DNA of 64,000 nt from Chrysoporthe austroafricana (Eukaryota; Ascomycota; Sordariomycetes; Diaporthales; Cryphonectriaceae), in NCBI GenBank assembly GCA_001051155.2, contig JYIP02000005.1, positions 434,001 through 498,000 of the forward strand, read 5' to 3'. Of the stretch, positions 33,890-48,081 are shown piece after piece. Made by a program: the position numbers and the translations under genes. Every line of letters begins with the position of its first letter. The first letter of the stretch is position 1. The notes below the pieces were generated by a model that was not told where the DNA came from, ran no database searches, and saw nothing but the letters and a program-made list of their open reading frames with translations.

Positions 33890-34844
33890 ATGTCGTTCGT
33901 CCTTGCTGATTCTCTTGTCCAGATGGGCACTTCACTTTGTCCGCTACGGCGTACCGGAATGGGCTTACAAGGCAAACCCGTAAAGCCCGAGTCCTGTTTT
34001 GGCATTGCGAAACGTTTCGATATCATTCGAGGGCTATATTTAAAAGGCCGAGGGCGTCCGCCCAAGCTATCAGAACGAGATATACGATATATTTTCCGAA
34101 TTGTCGATACTGAACCTTTTATTAAGCCGCAAGAGCTTGTCGATAAAGCAGGGCTAGCCTATTTATATTGGATGCTGAAACGTGCATTACTGAAACTCGG
34201 CATAAAGTACTAACCTGTATTTCGACGACCCCGTTTAATACCAGAACGAGCCGCAAAAAGATTGGAATTCGTATTGAAATACCGGGATCGACCGGTTTTA
34301 TTCTGGATAAAATAGATTTTTTTTTTAGATAAAACGACAATCGCTCGTAGTAACGGAAACCGTATAGAGTACGTTTAGTGCCGGGATATAAGTTTTGATA
34401 GCTTAATTTATTATTGCATTATAACTGATTAGACTATAGTAAAGGATAAACGGCTCTTGCCCAAAAACGTCTAACCGAAAGAGAAGCCGATAAGATATTC
34501 TCAAATGTTTTGGGTAAGAATTCGAGATGATTTCCGGATGTTATTATAGGCAATGCACGGCAGCCGGGGCGTCCGGCGTGAAAGCGTTAACCGGTAGACT
34601 GTACTTGAATGCTTGCAAGAACAATTATTAATTCGTCGACTGGCTTCCTTACTTACCTGACTTGCATCCTATCGAAAATCTGTAAAAAGTACTAAAAGAA
34701 TATATTTTTAAAGCTAATCTAGCTCTAGCAACAGCACTTTCTTCGAATGCCAATAGCCTTAGAGAGCTAATAAGGCTCGCCGTTCAAGTATAAGATAAAA
34801 TTAAAAAGAATATATTGGTTAAGCTAATTATATCGATGCCCCGG
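33890..34844 (+). mobile_element. Tc1/mariner-type transposase relic
   Basis: An open stretch 33890-34213 encodes the DNA-binding half of a Tc1/mariner transposase: a helix-turn-helix-like start, then GRGRPPKLSERDIRYIFRIV, the linker block between the two helix-turn-helix motifs. Downstream, with frame changes and stops, come RLEFVLKYRDRPVLFW and a DKTTIARSNG segment standing for the first catalytic Asp region. At about 34640-34700 is YLPDLHPIENL, the family's conserved SPDLNPIEN block near the last catalytic Glu/Asp. Stops appear where Trp and Gln are expected, so the copy is dead. I could not identify both terminal inverted repeats. The R3 retroelement is inserted at its 3' side (34845). 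Confidence 0.75.
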
Positions 34845-35051
34845 TAATAGCAAAACCCATAGACAAGGTGAATTCGTAATGGATTCGCCTAGTAAATCTA
34901 TAATAAATCCCTTAATAAATACGCAATAAATTCATTAAGTAAATGCTATACCTTTACTGGGGGGCCTATATAATGCTTTAATAAGCTTTAGCGTAATTTA
35001 CTTTCTTAGAAGAATTATGCTTTATAATATATTTCAGTATATTTATTATTA
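34845..35051 (+). repeat. R3 5' LTR (207 bp)
   Basis: Starts TAATAGCAAAAC and ends TTATTATTA. The canonical TG..CA ends are mutated to TA..TA by transitions, as expected from RIP. Same length and colinear with the other five LTRs in the window. A primer-binding site TGGTAGTTACGT begins two bases after it (35054). Confidence 0.9.
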
Positions 35052-38000
35052 ATTGGTAGTTACGTTTTGTACGCTTTTGCTACATAATCGGGTTTCGATT
35101 ATCGGCTCTGTAAAGTAACGGCTTCTATAGGAATATCGGTCTTATAAAATAATAGCCTTTATAAAGGTATTAGCTTTATAGAGTATCGGCTCTTATAAGA
35201 ATATCGGTTTTGTAAGATATCGGCTTTTATAGAGGTAGCATTTCTGTAAGAGATATTACAATTATTTATCGATAATTTATTGCTAATTCATTATAATAAT
35301 TACTGGCAATAACGTTTTATTATTGCGGTCTATCGATTATATCGAGATTAAGTATCTTGCCCAAGTATATAAGTTTATATAAGCTTTGAACGATCCTGAA
35401 AAGAAAAATTAGATTATATCGGATATTAAGATTTTTCTCGAAATCGCATATACTTTTGTCGATTGGAAACTTTTAGCCGATCGATACGAAAAGGCAAAGC
35501 AGAATCTTAAGGAAGCTAATGCATTTTTGCAAAAGGCAAAGGCATAAGTAATTAAGCAAGGATAGCCTTTATTGCTTAAGTGCTGGATTTAAAAAGGAAG
35601 AAAATCGAATTTCGATAAAAATTTATTTTAATAAATAGGAAAGAATAATATATTTTGGGAAGATTTTTTTAAATATTGCAAATTTTAATAGCTTGCCGAA
35701 ATAATAACGGAAAAAGAATAATAATAAATATTTATAGAAATAAACGAAAATAAAGATATTTTTCGATTTAATAATCCGGAAAATTTATTAGAAAAATTAG
35801 CTTAATAATAATTTATCGAAAATCGAAAGCATTATATATTTGAATATATTAATATTAATAACGGAATTAAATATATTTATTTATTATAATATTCGATTGA
35901 AAACTTAAATTCTAGATTTACTAATAAATCCGGGAGTTTTTTAGTTATAATAAGAAAAATAAATAAAGGCAAAAGAAAATAATTAGTTTTAAGAAATAAA
36001 TATATTTCTTTCTTTTTAATAGGAATTCAGAATTAAAATGCTTTTAAATAAAGTTCTATTACAATTATTTTAGCTAACTTTATAAACTTTATAGCAAAAA
36101 GTATATTAATGCTTTAATCGGATTTATCGAATTATTTATAGCTTTTCGGAAAAGAAAATTATAAGGAAAAAAGATTAAATAAAAGAAAATCGAATAATCT
36201 TATTATTATTTTTCAAAAATACCCGACTCTTTCTTTTTTAATTATTAGCTTATTAAATTAGTTTTTATAGCAATTCGAAATAAAAGCAATTTACTAAAAC
36301 GGCTTTATTTCGGAAAAAGTAATATGCATTAAATTCAAGAAAATATTCCGATTATAATAAGCTTTTAATATATAAACGCTTTAATCGGAATTTATTAAAA
36401 AATTTTTTCCCATTTCGGTTACGAAATACTATATTAATAATAGATATCGCTTTATTAAACTAATATTTCCTAATATTAAGGAATATATTCGGCAAATATT
36501 TATATTAAAGGCAAAAAATTAATTAAATTAAAAATTATTTTCGAATCCCGAGCCGGATATTAAAATTAATTTTAATTTCTAAAAAAAATTAATTAATAAG
36601 CTAAATAAATTATTGGATTTATCGGATTTTAGCAATAATAAAAGCAATAATTCTCGAAACTTATTATTCGGTTATAAGCAATCCAAAAATTCCCGAGTTT
36701 ATTGATTTGATTTATTTGAATTTATAATATTGCTTATTAGCATTAATAAAGAATTTAAAGATATAATTATAAAGCAATTCCGACTTTATAAAAACTAGAA
36801 TAATTATATTAATTTAATAATCGTATTTATTATAAATAGCAAAATTATTATCTGGAAAAACTTTCAAGCTTTTATAGATTAATATGAAATATATATAGCT
36901 AGAAATGCAAAATACGCTAAATATTTCAGTTTTTATTTACTTGCTTATTTAGCTAAAATAATATATATTTAGTTTTATTTTATATTATTTTTTTAAAAAT
37001 ATAAAGATTTTATTTTGCATAAATATAATTGGAATTAATAAAAGAAATAATTGAAAAGAGATTTTTCTATATTACGGAAAATTATAAAAGATTTGCTAAA
37101 TATTTAATAATATTCCAGAAAAAATATATAAAATAATCGTAATATTCTAGAATTTATTTATTATATTTATCGATTTATTAAATTAGCCGAATATTCAAAT
37201 TTGTATTTAGCTAAGAATATTTGGGATCGGATCGATAAAGAATTAATAATTAGATATTTCGATAAACTTAATCGAAATAAAAATACGAGAGATTTCGAAA
37301 AATATTTTAAAGCGAAATAAGAAATATAGCATATTTTCGAATCAGATTGCATAATAAGATTATTTCGTAAACTTGCGCAATTAGTATAGAAAATTATATA
37401 ATTAGCTGCTAATTTTCTTAATATTAATATTTATTTCTTAGCTAATATATTTCTAGAATGCTTTAAAAGATTTAAGCTTTAAAGACTTAAATATTTATCT
37501 TGCTTAATAAGAATATTTAATTAGCTAAATTTATTTAAAAGTATTGAATATATCTCGGAATATAAATTCTGAAAGCTTTTATTAGAATAATAGTAAAAGC
37601 TAATAAATGTTCGGAACTAATTATAAGAACGGATAGCCAGATAATAAAATATTTCTAATATAGCTAGGAAAATATTAATTAATATTATAGATAATAGCAG
37701 AAATTTAATTTCAAAAAACCGAAACTTCCAATCGCGCTTTTATTATCGATTTATATGAAAAAATATTAGAAGATATTTTATTTAATTAATTTTAGCAAAT
37801 TTCAATATCGATAACGGAAAATTGCAATATAATTCAGACAAAAAGGATAAGCTAATTCGAGAAAGCTATTTTCCCGTAAATAACGATTTATTTATAACGG
37901 ATAGCAATAAATACGATAAAAAGACCGAAAATAGCAAAAACTTATAGAGATAAGAGAATAAGTTAGAAGAATAAGCTAATAAAGAAAACGTAATAATCGA

Positions 38001-38423
38001 AAACGATATCTGGATTTTTCGAGCCAAAAAGGTAAAACTATTAGTAAACGAAAGCATATTCCATATCAAATACCTTATATAATTATCCAGTTAGCTATAA
38101 AATTTTCCCAAAATCGATATATGGAAAGGAAAAATCTTGGGATATAATATTCCTATACTTATAATTAAGCTTTATTAAAGCAGCAGCTATATATATATAA
38201 GAGTTATAGCTAAAATATATTCAAATAAGTCGGATATAAAGGTTTATATCGATATAAACGCTAATTATTATATTATTGCTAAGGAATTGCTAATATAATT
38301 CCTTAAGGCGAAAATAAATTAGAATATAAAAATTAAGTTTAAAAGCGTAAGCCAGTTGCTAGCAAAAGGCTAAGCTGAATTCGATTTATATTTCCAAAAC
38401 AATAAATACGGCTATTTATTTAT
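35052..38423 (+). pseudogene. R3 leader and gag-like region
   Basis: The leader contains short tandem repeats of a TATAGGAATATCGG-type unit (about 35105-35245). From about 35370 a degraded reading frame matches the gag region of R2 position by position: VDWKLLADRYEKAKQN near the start, and NGKLQYNPDKKDK-like and FPVNN blocks near the end. Stops are dense and mostly TAA/TAG. The segment ends inside the protease start region at the R1 insertion point. Confidence 0.75.
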
Positions 38424-38630
38424 TGATAATAAACGTACTAAAATATATTATAAAGCATAGTTCTTTCAAGAAAGTAAATTATGCTAAAGCCTATTAAGGC
38501 ATTATATAAGCCCTTTAATAAGGGTATGGCATTTACTTAATAAATTCATTGTATATTTACTAAAGGATTTACTATAGATTTATTAAGCGAATCCATTACG
38601 AATTTATTTCGTTTATAAGTTTTGCTATCA
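38424..38630 (-). repeat. R1 3' LTR (207 bp)
   Basis: Reads TGATAATAAACG..TTTTGCTATCA on the plus strand, the reverse complement of the R2 LTR, with intact TG/CA ends. The polypurine-like GGTTATAAAGGG sequence lies just inside it on the minus strand (complement of about 38633-38655). Confidence 0.9.
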
Positions 38631-39283
38631 ATTGCCAGCCCTTTATAACCTTTATTTATAAAAGAAGCTAATTATTAGAGATATTTTGAGTAGCAATAAT
38701 ACGATATAATAAGACTCTAAGTTATATAGCAAGAAAAAGTACGATAGCATTATTGGACAAAAGAGATTATATAGGAAATAATAATCGTTTTATAAAGCCG
38801 ATTCGTATTAGAGTCCTAATAGGTAAATGTGCTTATGCCGAGAATTTGAATAATAAATATGCTTATGCCGGGAATTAAAAGAAAACTTGCTTATATTAAA
38901 GGCTTAGAATTGATCCTTTATTATAATCGGTTTATGCCTGGAATGGATAGATATATATAGTATTTATATATAATAAAGCTGGCTGATATTTAAGTATATT
39001 TCGGTAATGCTTAATCGTATTTACTGCTAAAGTATTTGGCATAAATATAATTAAAGACTAAAATTGCTTATAGATATTAATGGAAGGTATAATAGTAATA
39101 AATGTAAAGTGAAATTACGATAGGATATATCAGTACGCAAAGCCGATAGCCGTATATAATTATTATATAGCAATATTATAACCAGTTTTCAATATAAATA
39201 GCTAAATCTATAAATTATTGGAAAAAAGCAGCATTATATACTGCTAATAATATTATATCGATAAATAATAGCTATATTTACTA

Positions 39284-41190
39284 ATTAAGGGTAACTTTTC
39301 GGGCTTTAGCAATAGCTTTAAAGTTTAATAAATTGCGAGGGAATATAGCAAATAGTTCTTCTTTTCCGATATAATTGCAGAAGTTAATATAATTATAGAT
39401 ATTAAGCTATAAGGTTTTGACTAGCTTATGCGTTTAGATATAGGATTTAAGGCTTATTATGCGACTTTAATATTGCAAAAACCGGGCGGCATTGAAATAG
39501 TCTTTATTTTCGTTAGCTTATTTCTGAAAAGTAGCGTTAAAGTTATAATTTATATCGTCCTTAATAAAGACAATTTTGATAGCCTTGAAATCGTATTCGA
39601 AACGGAAGATTTGATTTATAATGAAATATAAGCCCGACCGGTTAGATAAGATAATAAGATCAAAATTACGGAACTAAATAACGAATTCGTATATATATTC
39701 TCTTATAGTAAAAAGGAAGAAGTACTGAATACAATTATCGTAAATTCCGATAATACCGAACTTAATATTATTATAAATAGCGAAGCCGTTAGTAATATAG
39801 GGATAATTGGTATCGAAATTGCTTCTTTAAGTGAAATTATAGCATATATATTTTTTGGATATATAGAAAGCTAGCGTACGGTAATATATTGCGATTTCGG
39901 CTTCAATAGCTTTGGATTTAAGGTTATATTTGATAAATAAAGCAAGGATAGCGCAAAGCGTAACTTGCAAGGGCAAAATGCTATTAATACTAGCTCGGAA
40001 AGCTCTGCTTGGTATAGCTAATAGATTAGCTATATTTAGTAAGTTATTTTCGGTCAGGTCGATAGTATTATCTATAATTCGATAGCGTTTGGCTAGTATT
40101 ATAAAGTTTCGCTTTATTATAACAAATAGGCTTAAATTAACGACTAGTATAATAAGCTCGGGAGCTTTAAGCTTGGCCAAAATTAGCTTAATATTCTTAA
40201 TTATCTTCTTCCAAGTAGCGAAAGCTATATTATAACTATATTCGTAAACTATAACGATTTCTGCTATATTGGTTGCGTAATGCAAAGCGTTTATTTCCTT
40301 TTTGGTAAAATTGCCGCAATTGCTTAATATTATTTATCTAGCTTTATCTTTAACGTAATAGTTATGCCCATTTCGTAAGCGATTGTCTTTCGATATTATA
40401 ATAGGAAATAAGATGCGATAAGCTATTAATAAGATATATAAGGCAAGGATAGGATTACGAATAATAAATAAATTCGAAATAAATTTAAGCGATATTTTCT
40501 TAATAGAATTATTTGTTAGTTTATTATTTATATCCTTGCTTATAATAGCATCCGTACCGGTAAGAGTATTTGGATAAAGCTCTTATTTTTCGTAAATAAG
40601 GTTAGAGCGGTTAATTTACGATAGTATAAAGTATCGTAAAATAAGCTTCTGGGCTTCTTTAGTAATTAGCAGCCGATTAATATTATTGCTACTTAGCTCG
40701 GTATTAGGGATGTAAATATTATATTCGATTTTTCGGTTTATTATATTAATATAACTTTTATTAATTAGCGCCCGACAAAAAGCTATCGTATAAGCTTTTT
40801 AGTAGCGAAAGAAATCGCTTAAGTAGTTTTTCGTTACGTAAATATTATAGTAGAAACGGCTTTCGCTATTATATAAGTATATAGCCTACCGATATCTTTT
40901 CAAAGAAAGGCGGTCTTTAAGCGATATTTTATAAATATATTTAGCATATTATATAATTCTGCTTTTTCAGTAAACCTTGGAAAATTCTTCTTGAAATATA
41001 AAGTACAGTATTGTATAAAAGTTAAATATAGCTAAATATACCATTTCTTATCAGTTTTAATCTTACGGTAAAGCATTTATAGAAAAATACAATTTAATAA
41101 TCGCATAACGCATTTTGGTTTTAGTAATATTAATAGCCTTATTAATACAGTCTTTGCGAGTTTACGAAAGCTTGGCAAAATAAAGCGAAA
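39284..41190 (-). pseudogene. R1 copy of the extra ORF downstream of pol
   Basis: On the minus strand, between the chromodomain end of pol and the 3' LTR, a degraded frame runs for about 1.9 kb (roughly 635 codons). An uninterrupted part, 40285-39827, carries TNIAEIVIVYEYSYN and NLLNIANLLAIPSRA, aligning residue by residue with the R2 copy. It includes about 0.5 kb of N-terminal coding sequence missing from R2. I recognise no domain; it is not integrase, RT, RNase H or chromodomain, and sits in the sense orientation of the element. In the AT-rich context the translation is biased to Ile, Asn, Lys and Tyr, so physical properties should not be over-read. Confidence 0.6.
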
Positions 41191-41339
41191 TTGATAATAA
41201 TACTAGCTTAATACCCAAAAATAATATTTAAAAGTATAATAAAAGGTAATAACGATAAAGCAATATAGCTAGCTATAATAAGTAAATAGAAATAGTAATT
41301 ATAAGCGCGCTAATAAGAAAAGGAAAATAAAATGAATTT

Positions 41340-44300
41340 ACTAGCAATTTACGAAATAATAGCTTTTTGCATTCGCTAGAAATTCATTTGCTCTATCTAA
41401 CGGTCGCTTTTACCTTAATGCGCGTTTATTGCATTATAAGTTCTTTCGATTTCTTGGAATAAGTAAATTAGCTTATTCTAATGCATTTTCTGTTCGTAAG
41501 TTGCGCTTTAGCCTATTTCGTTTTCGTAAAGCAGTTACGATAATATCTCTCGATTTAGGGATTTCTTCCGCTAATAGCTGTTTTCGCTTTGCTTTTTCTT
41601 GCAATTCGGTTATAATTTCGCATTTCCGTTCGAAATTACGTATTATTTCGTCCGCATTCAAAGCATTATAAGGCATTTATATATTATAATAGCTAGAGTA
41701 ATTTATCCATTTTACTAAGTATTCAATTCTATATAGATTATATTTATATTTTCGCTTATAATAGCTAATTATTCTTTTTAGCTCGTAATATTAATAATTT
41801 TTCAAGTATTTCTCGATATCCGGATCCTTTAGCATATTTATTAAGTTTTAATATATAAGGTTATATTTATAAAGATTCGTTTTAAAAAAGTTTGCAAGCG
41901 TTAATTATATTACTGAGATTATTGGATAGATATTTATATAAGGAGCCAATTTCAATTTATATATTAAATTCTTTATTTTTCGAATAATTTGGAAAAGTCT
42001 TATTCTCTATTATAAAAATTTCAGAAATAAATTACTTAGTAATAAATACTCGTAACTTAAGCGAATATATATTCAATTATTTAATTCGAAAATTATCTAG
42101 CAATAATGCTTATTATATTGCAATTTGGCTATTATTTGCGCTTTAGTAATAAAAAATTAAGCTTTTTCTTAGAAAACTTCTCTTATTAAGGGTATTATAT
42201 CCTTTATTTATTAGCCCGATAATAAGTTAAATCCGAATAGCATTTGGCTAGCTAAATATTTTATAATTCGGTTATATATATTATTCAAGTTAAATTGTAA
42301 TATTAGTATTATCTCGGTTTATTTTATATTAAGGTAAGCGATTATGAAATGCCGAATTGCTATTTTAATTATTCGGTTTTTTATTTTAAATTGCTTATCC
42401 GTTTGCGGATACGAGGTAATAGAATAAGCAAGTTTCGTTCCAATAGCTTCTTATAAATATTTCCAGAATTCCGATAGGAATTTCGAATTTCTGTTTGAGA
42501 TAATCCTTTTAAGTATTCCTTAGCTAGTAATATAAAATATCCGTAAGATAAGAGTTGCTTAATCTGCTATAGTATATATTACGTTATTTAGTATAATAAT
42601 TGTAGCTTTGGAATATTTATCCGTAATTATAAGAAATATATTTAAGAATAGCATTTTAGCCAAAGCTTATATAATATTTGTAAATAATATTATTAATAAT
42701 TCTGTAATAAAATCTATAATAATAATATAGAATAGGATTAATAGAAATAATATAAATTGCATTTCTTTTAAGAGTTATTATAAGTTATTTTTATTCTTAT
42801 TATAAGCTCGATATATCGATATATAATTGCGTATTTTGGCATAGCAGTATTTAATAACGAATCAATCCGTTAAGTCGTGCTATATATAGTTTATGCCGAA
42901 ATAATATTTTCTATCGTAAGTTTCTTTAATAAAATCCAATATTATTTTATTCGGGATATATAATCGTTATTTCCCGTAATAATTTTTAAGAAATAATAAG
43001 CTATTATAATTTAATATAAAAAGTAGTTAAGCAACTTTATTTAAATTTTTTAATTATTCGATTATTTTGGACTATAAAGGGTATTTTTCGTATTCTTTTT
43101 TAATATGCCTTTTTATTTCGTTATCTATAAATATTTTATTGAGAATTTGGATAAGTTTATTTTCTTATATTTTATTTAGAATGCTTTCGTTATCGATAGA
43201 TTTCTGGGTAAATAGTAATTTTGATATAGCATTTGCAAAAACGTTCGATTTTCCTAATATATAATATGCTTTCAAGTCGAATTAGCTTAAATATTCCGAA
43301 ACGAAAATTAGCTATATATTTGCTTTAATCTTATTTATTATATTTATAAATAATAAATGGATAATATTAATTATTGCTATATAATCAATAAAGATATAAA
43401 TTGGTTTAGTTCGGTTTAATTTTATTATCGTTTGCAGTTTTCGTATTAATTATATTTAATAAGCTATTTCTAGCTCTATAAGCTAGTATTTTCGTTCTAT
43501 TTCGTTAATCGTTTTGTTCAAATAAAGGATTAATTATACGGCTATACTTGCTATTAGCGATATTCCGTTCTATATATAATCGTTTGCTAATTAGAAAATA
43601 ATGCTTGAAAATTCTATTTCTTTAAACGTATTTAGCTAGATAAAAAGAAATTTATCTAAAATATAATGAAATAAAGCATTTTTAGCTTTTAAAGCTATTT
43701 TGAGATTATAAAAATTATTAATTTCGTCTAATATTAAATCGAAAATAGCTTATATAATATAGTTTTGCTATTTTATGCTTAAAAGTAAACGGTTCGATTA
43801 GCAAGTTTCGTTTAGCATTTTAATTTTTCTTTTCTAAAATAAATTAATTCTATAATTATATTTAGGAATTAAATAGCATAAATATCCTGTAAATCCAATA
43901 AACCTTTCCAGTTATTGGAATATTTTGGGGAATTCCAAATTGCGAATGGCTTGCATCCGGTATTCCGTATTAGAAATTCCGAATCCGTTTACTTTAAATC
44001 CTAAGATCTAGACTGAAAGATATTCAAGAAACGATTTAAATTTAGCTAATGAAATATTTTTGCATAAAAATAGCGAGAAAATAGTTTATAAATATCGCAA
44101 GTAATCTTATTCTATAATTGAATAGATAACGATATCGTTTATAAAAACGGAAGCAAATTTATAATATAATTATAAGAGTTAATTTATAAAATGCTAGATA
44201 TAAAATAATAAATTTCGAAATTCTATAAATAGAATTTTTATTTTTTTTAAATATAATAATTAATAATAATAAATCGGTTTTTATAATTTGGATATATTAA

Positions 44301-45500
44301 GAATTAATAGAAAAATTGCCGTATATTTATTACTATAATATATATTTTTCTTTTTAGCTATTTAATAATTTCTTATTATAATAGCAAGGGATAAGTATTA
44401 AGGATTAAGATTTTATTTAAAGCATATAAATTAATTATTATATATCTTTTCTTTTAGCTATTTATATTCTTTTAAATTATAAAAATTAATAAACCGAATA
44501 GCATTATATTTATAACTTATTTAGCTCGACTTTATTAATATAATTTGTCCAAAATTTCGTTAATTACCTTTTAATTTTCCTTATTTAAATAATATAGCTT
44601 TTATTTTATTTTCTAATTTTGTTATCTTTTAACTAAATCGATTTTTATTTATTAATCGACTAATATATTAATAGGATTTATATTTTTGAAAACTCTAGTA
44701 TATGCCCGTATTAATTCTATAATTTTATAAAGAAATTCCAATAAATGCTTGCAAATATATATACTGAAATCAATTTCCGATTCTTTAATAACTTTATCCT
44801 TTCGAATCCTTAATTTATTACTATTTTCGAAATAATCTTTCATTTCGGGAATTTTTATATCCGGGAATTAATATTCTTCTAGCTATTTTCCAGTAATTTC
44901 CGCAATTTATTAGAAAATATGCTTAATAAATAACAATTAATCTGAATTTAGTTTTCCTGAAAGCTATAATCCGTCTTTAATTCGTTAAAAGAAATATTAT
45001 TACGCGATATAATAGTAATTATCGTAATTCGCTAGCAAGGTTATATAATTTGTTTAGAATAATTTAACTGTTTTTAAAAATTAATTTTTCTGGATTTTTA
45101 AAAGGGTTACTGCTTAATTTATTATTAAAACTTCTTTAATTTAATAGCTTATTAAATAATTTATTTACTTTTTCTATTTCGGCTTAAATAAAAAAATTAT
45201 ATTTTTAGAATTCGCTTAATATTAATAGGAATTAACTTATAAGATCTAAGCAGCATTATTATAATAATTGCAGCTTTTATTTGCTAAGATCGTACTAGTA
45301 TTCGGGCAAATACTTCTATTTTCGCTATAATATTACTAAAATAATCAAATCGTATAAATAATTCTGAATTCAGAATATCCAATTCGTAAGGAATATTATA
45401 TTCTTATTCTAATAAAATACTTGCTTCTAATTAATCTAATACTCAAGCTTTTATTCGAATACGAAATATAAATAAATAGCTATACTTATTGCTCTGGAAA
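41340..45500 (-). pseudogene. R1 pol relic (protease-RT-RNase H-integrase-chromodomain)
   Basis: Reverse-complement reading gives the same order of pol domains as R2, ending with the chromodomain tail at about 41480-41680 (NALNADEIIRNFERKCEI). Stops are numerous. Similarity to R2 is continuous, so domain limits are inferred from R2. Confidence 0.75.
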
Positions 45501-48081
45501 TATAAGTTGAATTCAGCTTAGCCTTTTATTAGCAACTGGCTTATATTTCTAAATTTAGCCTTTATATTCCAATCTATTTTCGTTTTAAAGAATTATATTA
45601 GCAATTCTTTAGCAATAATATAATAATTAGCGCTTATATCGATATAAATTTCTATATTCGGCCTATTCGGGTATATTTTGGCTATAGCTTTTATATACGT
45701 ATAGCTGCTGCTTTAATAAAGCTTGATTATAAATATAAGAATATTATATTCCAAGATTTTTCTTTTTTATATATCGATTTTGGGAAAATTCTATAGCTAA
45801 TTGGATAATTATATAGAGTATTTAATATAGAATATGCTTTTATTTACCGATAATTTTGCCTTTTCGGCTTGAAAAATCTAAATATCGTTTTCGATTATTA
45901 TATTTTCTTTATTAGCTTATTTTTCCAATTCGTTTTCTTACTTTTATAAGTTTTTGCCGTTTTCGGTTTTTTCATTATATTTATCGCTATCCGCTATAAA
46001 TAAATTATTATTTATAGGAAAATAGCCTTTTCGAACCAGCTTATCTTCTTTATCTGGATTATATTACAATTTTCTGTTATTAATATTAAAATTTGTTAAG
46101 GTTAATTAAATAAAATATTTTTTAATATTTTTTCGTACGAATCGATAATAAAAGCGCAATTAGAAATTTCGGTTTTTTGAAATTAAATTTCTGCTATTAT
46201 CTATAATATTAGTTAATATTTTCCTAGCTGTATTAGAGATATTTTATTATCTGGCTATCCGTTTTTGTAATTAATTCCGAATATTTATTAGCTTTCGCTA
46301 TTATTCTAATAAAAGCTTTCGGAATTCATATTCCGGAATATATCCAATACTTTTAAATAAATTTGGCTAATTAAATATCTTTATTAAACGAAATAAATAT
46401 TCAAGTTTTTAAAGCCTAAATTTTTTAAGGCATTCTGAAAATATATTAGTTAGGAAATAAATATTAATATTGAGAAAATTAGCAGCTAATTGCATAATTT
46501 TCCGTACCGGTTATACGGGTTTACGAAATAGTTTTATTATACGGTTTAATTCGAAAATATGCTATATCTTTTATTTCGTTTTGAAATATTTTTCGAAATC
46601 TTTTATATTTTTATTTCAATTAAGTCTGTCGAAATATCTAATTACTAATTCTTTATCGATCCGATCTCAAATATTTCTAGCTAAATACGAATTTGGGTAT
46701 TCGGCTAGCTTAATAAATTGATAGATATAATAAATAAATTCCAGAATATTGCGATTATTTTATACGTTTTTCTTAAAATATTATTAAGCATTTAGCAAAT
46801 CCTTTATAGTTTTCCGTAATATAGAAAAATCTTTTTTTAATTACTTTTTCTATTAATTCTAATTATGCTTATATAAAATAAAATCTTTATGCTTTTAAAA
46901 AGATAATATAGAATAGAATTAAGTATATATTATTTTAGCTAAATAAGCGAGTAAATGGAAATTAAAATATTTAGCATATTTTGTATTTCTGGCTATATAT
47001 ATTTTATACTGGTTTATAAAAGCTTAAAAGTTTTTTCAAATAATAATTTTGCTATCTATAATAAATACGATTATTAAATTAATATAATTATTCCAATTCT
47101 TATAAAATCAAAATTACTTTATAATTATATTTTTGAATTTTCTATTAATGCTAATAAGCAATATTATAAATTTAAGTAAATTAAATCAATAAATTTGGAA
47201 ATTTTTAAATTGCTTATAGCCGAATAATAGGTTTCGAGAATTATTGCTTTTATTATTACTAGAATCCGATAAATCTAGTAATCCATTTGGCTTATTAACT
47301 AGTTTTTCTTAGAAATTAGAATTAATTTTAATATCCAGTTCGGGACCCGAAAATAATCTTTAATCTAATTAACTTTTTGCCCTTAATATAAATATTTGCC
47401 GGATACGTTTTCTAATATTAGGAAATGCTAGTTTAATAAAGCAATATCCGTTATTAGTATAATATTTTGCGGCCGAAATGGGAAAAGGTTTTTTAATAAA
47501 TTCCGATTGAAATGCTTGCATATTGAAAGCTTATTGCAATCGGAATATTTTCTTAAACCCAATACGTATTGCTTTTTCCGAAATAAAGCCGTTTTAATAA
47601 ATTGCTTTTATTTCAAGTTATTATAGAAACTAATCCAATAGGCTAATAATTAAAAAAGAAAGGGTCGGGTATTTTTAAAGGATAATAATAAGATTATCCG
47701 ATTTTCTTTTATTTAGTTTTTTTTCTTTATAATCTTTTTTTTCGAAAAATTGCAAATAATCCGATAAATCCGATTAGAATATTAATATGCTTTTTGCTAT
47801 AAAGTTTATAAAGTTGGCTGGAATAGCTATAATAGAATTTTATTTGGAAATATTCCGATTCTAAGTTCTTATTAAAAAGAAAAAAATATACTTATTTCCT
47901 AAAATTTATTATTTTCCTTTGCTTTTATTTATTCTTCTTATTATAATTAAAGAATTCCCGGATTTATTAATAAATTTAAAATTTGAATTTTCGGTCGAAT
48001 ATTGTAATAAATAAATATATTTAATTCCGCTATTAATATTAATATATTCAAATATATAATATTTTCGATTTTCGATAAATT
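45500..48081 (-). pseudogene. R1 gag relic (3' part), cut by R2
   Basis: Minus-strand counterpart of R2 gag from the point equivalent to R2 position about 49051 onward. The missing 5' part of gag, the leader and the 5' LTR lie on the other side of R2 at 58196-59165. The final AAATT (48077-48081) is the left copy of the R2 target duplication. Confidence 0.75.

Larger units (their letters stand above)
34845..38423 (+). mobile_element. R3: Ty3/gypsy retroelement, 5' portion (interrupted by R1)
   Basis: This is the plus-strand copy of the same chromovirus family as R1, R2 and R4. It starts with a 207-bp LTR, then the primer site, leader repeats and gag up to 38423, where R1 is inserted. The element resumes at 59171 after the duplicated TTTAT and is hit again by R4 at 60136, so its own 3' end lies beyond the window. 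The 5 bp before it are CCCGG; the matching copy cannot be seen. Sequence is heavily C-to-T/G-to-A degraded, with stops throughout. Confidence 0.85.

Noticed and set aside
35105..35245. Regular short repeats that might suggest a CRISPR-like array
   Set aside because: Units are 16-19 bp, imperfect and directly adjacent with no unique spacers, and the genome is fungal. They are leader repeats of the retroelement.
37167..38069. Minus-strand open frames of 60-67 codons repeated across R3, R2 and R4
   Set aside because: They are antisense to gag. They stay open because C-to-T decay on the sense strand makes sense-strand stops, and the same shadow recurs in each copy.
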